Positions 62,933-64,000 of a stretch of 64,000 bases of DNA are shown in pieces. Source of the DNA: Acidobacteriota bacterium (GTDB taxonomy: Bacteria > Acidobacteriota > Terriglobia > Bryobacterales > Bryobacteraceae). Every line of letters begins with the position of its first letter. Within the stretch, counting starts at the first letter, position 1. The position numbers and the translations under genes were made by a program. The stretch is taken from the NCBI GenBank assembly GCA_018268715.1, contig JAFDVZ010000011.1, forward strand, positions 1 to 64,000, in the 5' to 3' direction. The notes beneath the pieces are model-generated. The model did no database searches. It was given only the letters and a program-made list of their open reading frames with translations, and was not told the origin of the DNA.

Positions 62933-64000
62933 TCAAGCTAACAGCGAGTTCACCACGCTGCCGTGGACGTCGGTGAGGCGGAAGTCGCGGCCCTGAAAAC
63001 GGAAGGTCAGTTTGGTGTGGTCGAAGCCCAACAGGTGGAGGATGGTGCCGTGCAGGTCGTGCACGTGGACCTTGTCCTTCACCACGTTGAAGCCCAGTTC
63101 GTCGCTTTCGCCCATCACGATGCCTGGCTTCACGCCACCGCCCGCCATCCACATGGTGAAGGCGTTCGGGTGATGGTCGCGGCCGTCGCTGCCGCCCTGC
63201 ACCATGGGCGTGCGGCCGAATTCGCCGCCCCAGACCACCAGCGTGTGGTCGAGCAGACCGCGCTGCTTCAGGTCCTGGACCAGCGCGGCGCAGGCTTTGT
63301 CGGTGTCGTGGCAGTTCTTGGTGAGGTCGCGGACCAGGGCGCCGTGCTGGTCCCAGGCTTCGTGATAGAGCTGGACGAAGCGTACGCCGCGCTCCACCAG
63401 ACGGCGCGCCAGCAGGCAGTTGTTGGCGAAGGACGGCTTGCCGGGTTCCGCGCCGTAGGCTTCGAGCACGTGCTTGGGTTCCGTGGAGAGGTCCATCATG
63501 CCGGGGGCGCTCGATTGCATGCGGAACGCCATTTCGTAGGCACTGATGCGGGTTTCGATTTCGGGGTCGCCCTCGGTTTTCAGGCGGCCGCGGTTCAGCG
63601 CGCCAATGGCGTCGAGGGAGTCGCGCTGGAGTTCACGGTCGACGCCCTTGGGGTTCGACAGGTACAGGATGGGGTCGCCGGCGCTGCGGAATTGCACGCC
63701 CTGGTAGACGGTGGGCAGGAAGCCGCTGCCCCAGCAGGAATCGCCGCCGCTGGGGCCCTTGGCGCCGGAACTGAAGACGACGAAAGCGGGCAGGTCGCGC
63801 GATTCGCTGCCCAGGCCGTAGACGGTCCAGGCGCCCATGCTGGGGCGGCCGAACTGCATCGTGCCGGTGTTCATCAGCAACTGGCCGGGCGCGTGGTTGA
63901 AGGCGTCGGTCACCATCGACTTCACGATGGCGATGTCGTCGACGATTTTCGCCGTGTGAGGGAGTAGTTCCGAAATCTGCGCGCCGCTTTGGCCATAGCG
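62933..64000 (-). CDS. DUF1501 family protein (5' end outside the window)
   Basis: The frame is open to the right edge, so the N-terminus lies outside. About 355 residues are visible, and the frame continues 25 codons beyond the GTG at 63925. Segments [85 protein letters not shown] and [18 protein letters not shown] are those of DUF1501 sulfatase-like hydrolases with conserved His and Asp. Such proteins are usually encoded beside PSD1/DUF1549 cytochrome-like proteins, which would lie beyond the edge. Confidence 0.9.
   Translation of the reverse strand, partial: RYGQSGAQISELLPHTAKIVDDIAIVKSMVTDAFNHAPGQLLMNTGTMQFGRPSMGAWTVYGLGSESRDLPAFVVFSSGAKGPSGGDSCWGSGFLPTVYQGVQFRSAGDPILYLSNPKGVDRELQRDSLDAIGALNRGRLKTEGDPEIETRISAYEMAFRMQSSAPGMMDLSTEPKHVLEAYGAEPGKPSFANNCLLARRLVERGVRFVQLYHEAWDQHGALVRDLTKNCHDTDKACAALVQDLKQRGLLDHTLVVWGGEFGRTPMVQGGSDGRDHHPNAFTMWMAGGGVKPGIVMGESDELGFNVVKDKVHVHDLHGTILHLLGFDHTKLTFRFQGRDFRLTDVHGSVVNSLLA

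Overview
The window looks like a chromosomal segment of a soil or sediment Acidobacteriota, most likely of the Solibacter/Bryobacter/Paludibaculum group. This is an inference from very GC-rich coding DNA, many Tat- or Sec-exported glycoside hydrolases and sugar isomerases/oxidoreductases, a DUF1501 protein, a GH172 (DUF2961) enzyme, a CRTAC1-type protein preceded by TPR proteins, a DUF5916 outer-membrane protein, and a copy of the 'RKQTRANRQNA...STGPKTPEGK' family. I see no phage, plasmid, insertion sequence, integrase or CRISPR array. Genes are tightly packed: ATGA/GTGA start-stop overlaps are common, and four convergent gene pairs overlap at their 3' ends.

Layout. 1-4164 (minus): tRNA-Leu, then cyaY, hemW, threonine aldolase, a family 2 glycosyltransferase and a hexapeptide-repeat protein that runs off the left edge. 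4245-8374 (plus): an exported TPR - small protein - TPR - CRTAC1 cassette. 8388-13259 (minus): a chemoreceptor, a sugar porter and a GH32-like protein. 13742-17776 (minus): a membrane pyrophosphatase with a strong terminator, a YbaK deacylase and a sugar isomerase. 17830-20130 (minus): a TIR-membrane-Ig-like protein and an NmrA-like protein. 20199-24080 (plus): GH116 and GH172 enzymes. 24200-25433 (minus): a lipoprotein and a small membrane protein. 25493-30453 (plus): TonB-dependent receptor, YfiR and hybrid histidine kinase. 30416-32528: Nudix, a small ORF, GH125. 32737-36320: an unknown 481-aa protein, a GT9 enzyme and an amidohydrolase lipoprotein. 36332-38870 (minus): DsbD-alpha, TlpA/ResA, an HExxH protein and a parvulin. 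38985-42721 (plus): lipA, an MBL hydrolase, a small exported protein and a Gfo/Idh/MocA oxidoreductase. 42738-46108 (minus): XRE regulator, NfeD, flotillin, PspA. 46282-52299: the RKQTRANRQNA protein, a haem-binding protein, serine dehydratase, an efflux adaptor, deoC, a ROK kinase and an FmdB zinc ribbon. 52374-57757 (plus): DUF3142, a repeat lipoprotein and DUF5916. 57905-61777: rodZ, pgsA, hflX, hfq and ppiB. 61820-64000 (minus): a Gfo/Idh/MocA oxidoreductase and a DUF1501 protein cut by the right edge.

How the genes fit together. One theme is extracellular carbohydrate processing and sugar uptake (GH32-like plus porter, GH116, GH172, GH125, the isomerase, the oxidoreductases and the ROK kinase). 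A second is envelope maintenance and stress (PspA/flotillin/NfeD, parvulin, TlpA/DsbD-alpha, rodZ, pgsA). A third is signalling (chemoreceptor, YfiR-hybrid kinase, TIR membrane protein). The best candidates for under-described biology are the hexapeptide-repeat protein at the left edge, the XRE-NfeD-flotillin-PspA operon with a palindromic candidate operator, the TonB receptor-YfiR-hybrid kinase triad, the TIR membrane protein, and the exported TPR-CRTAC1 cassette. None of these is proven novel from sequence alone.
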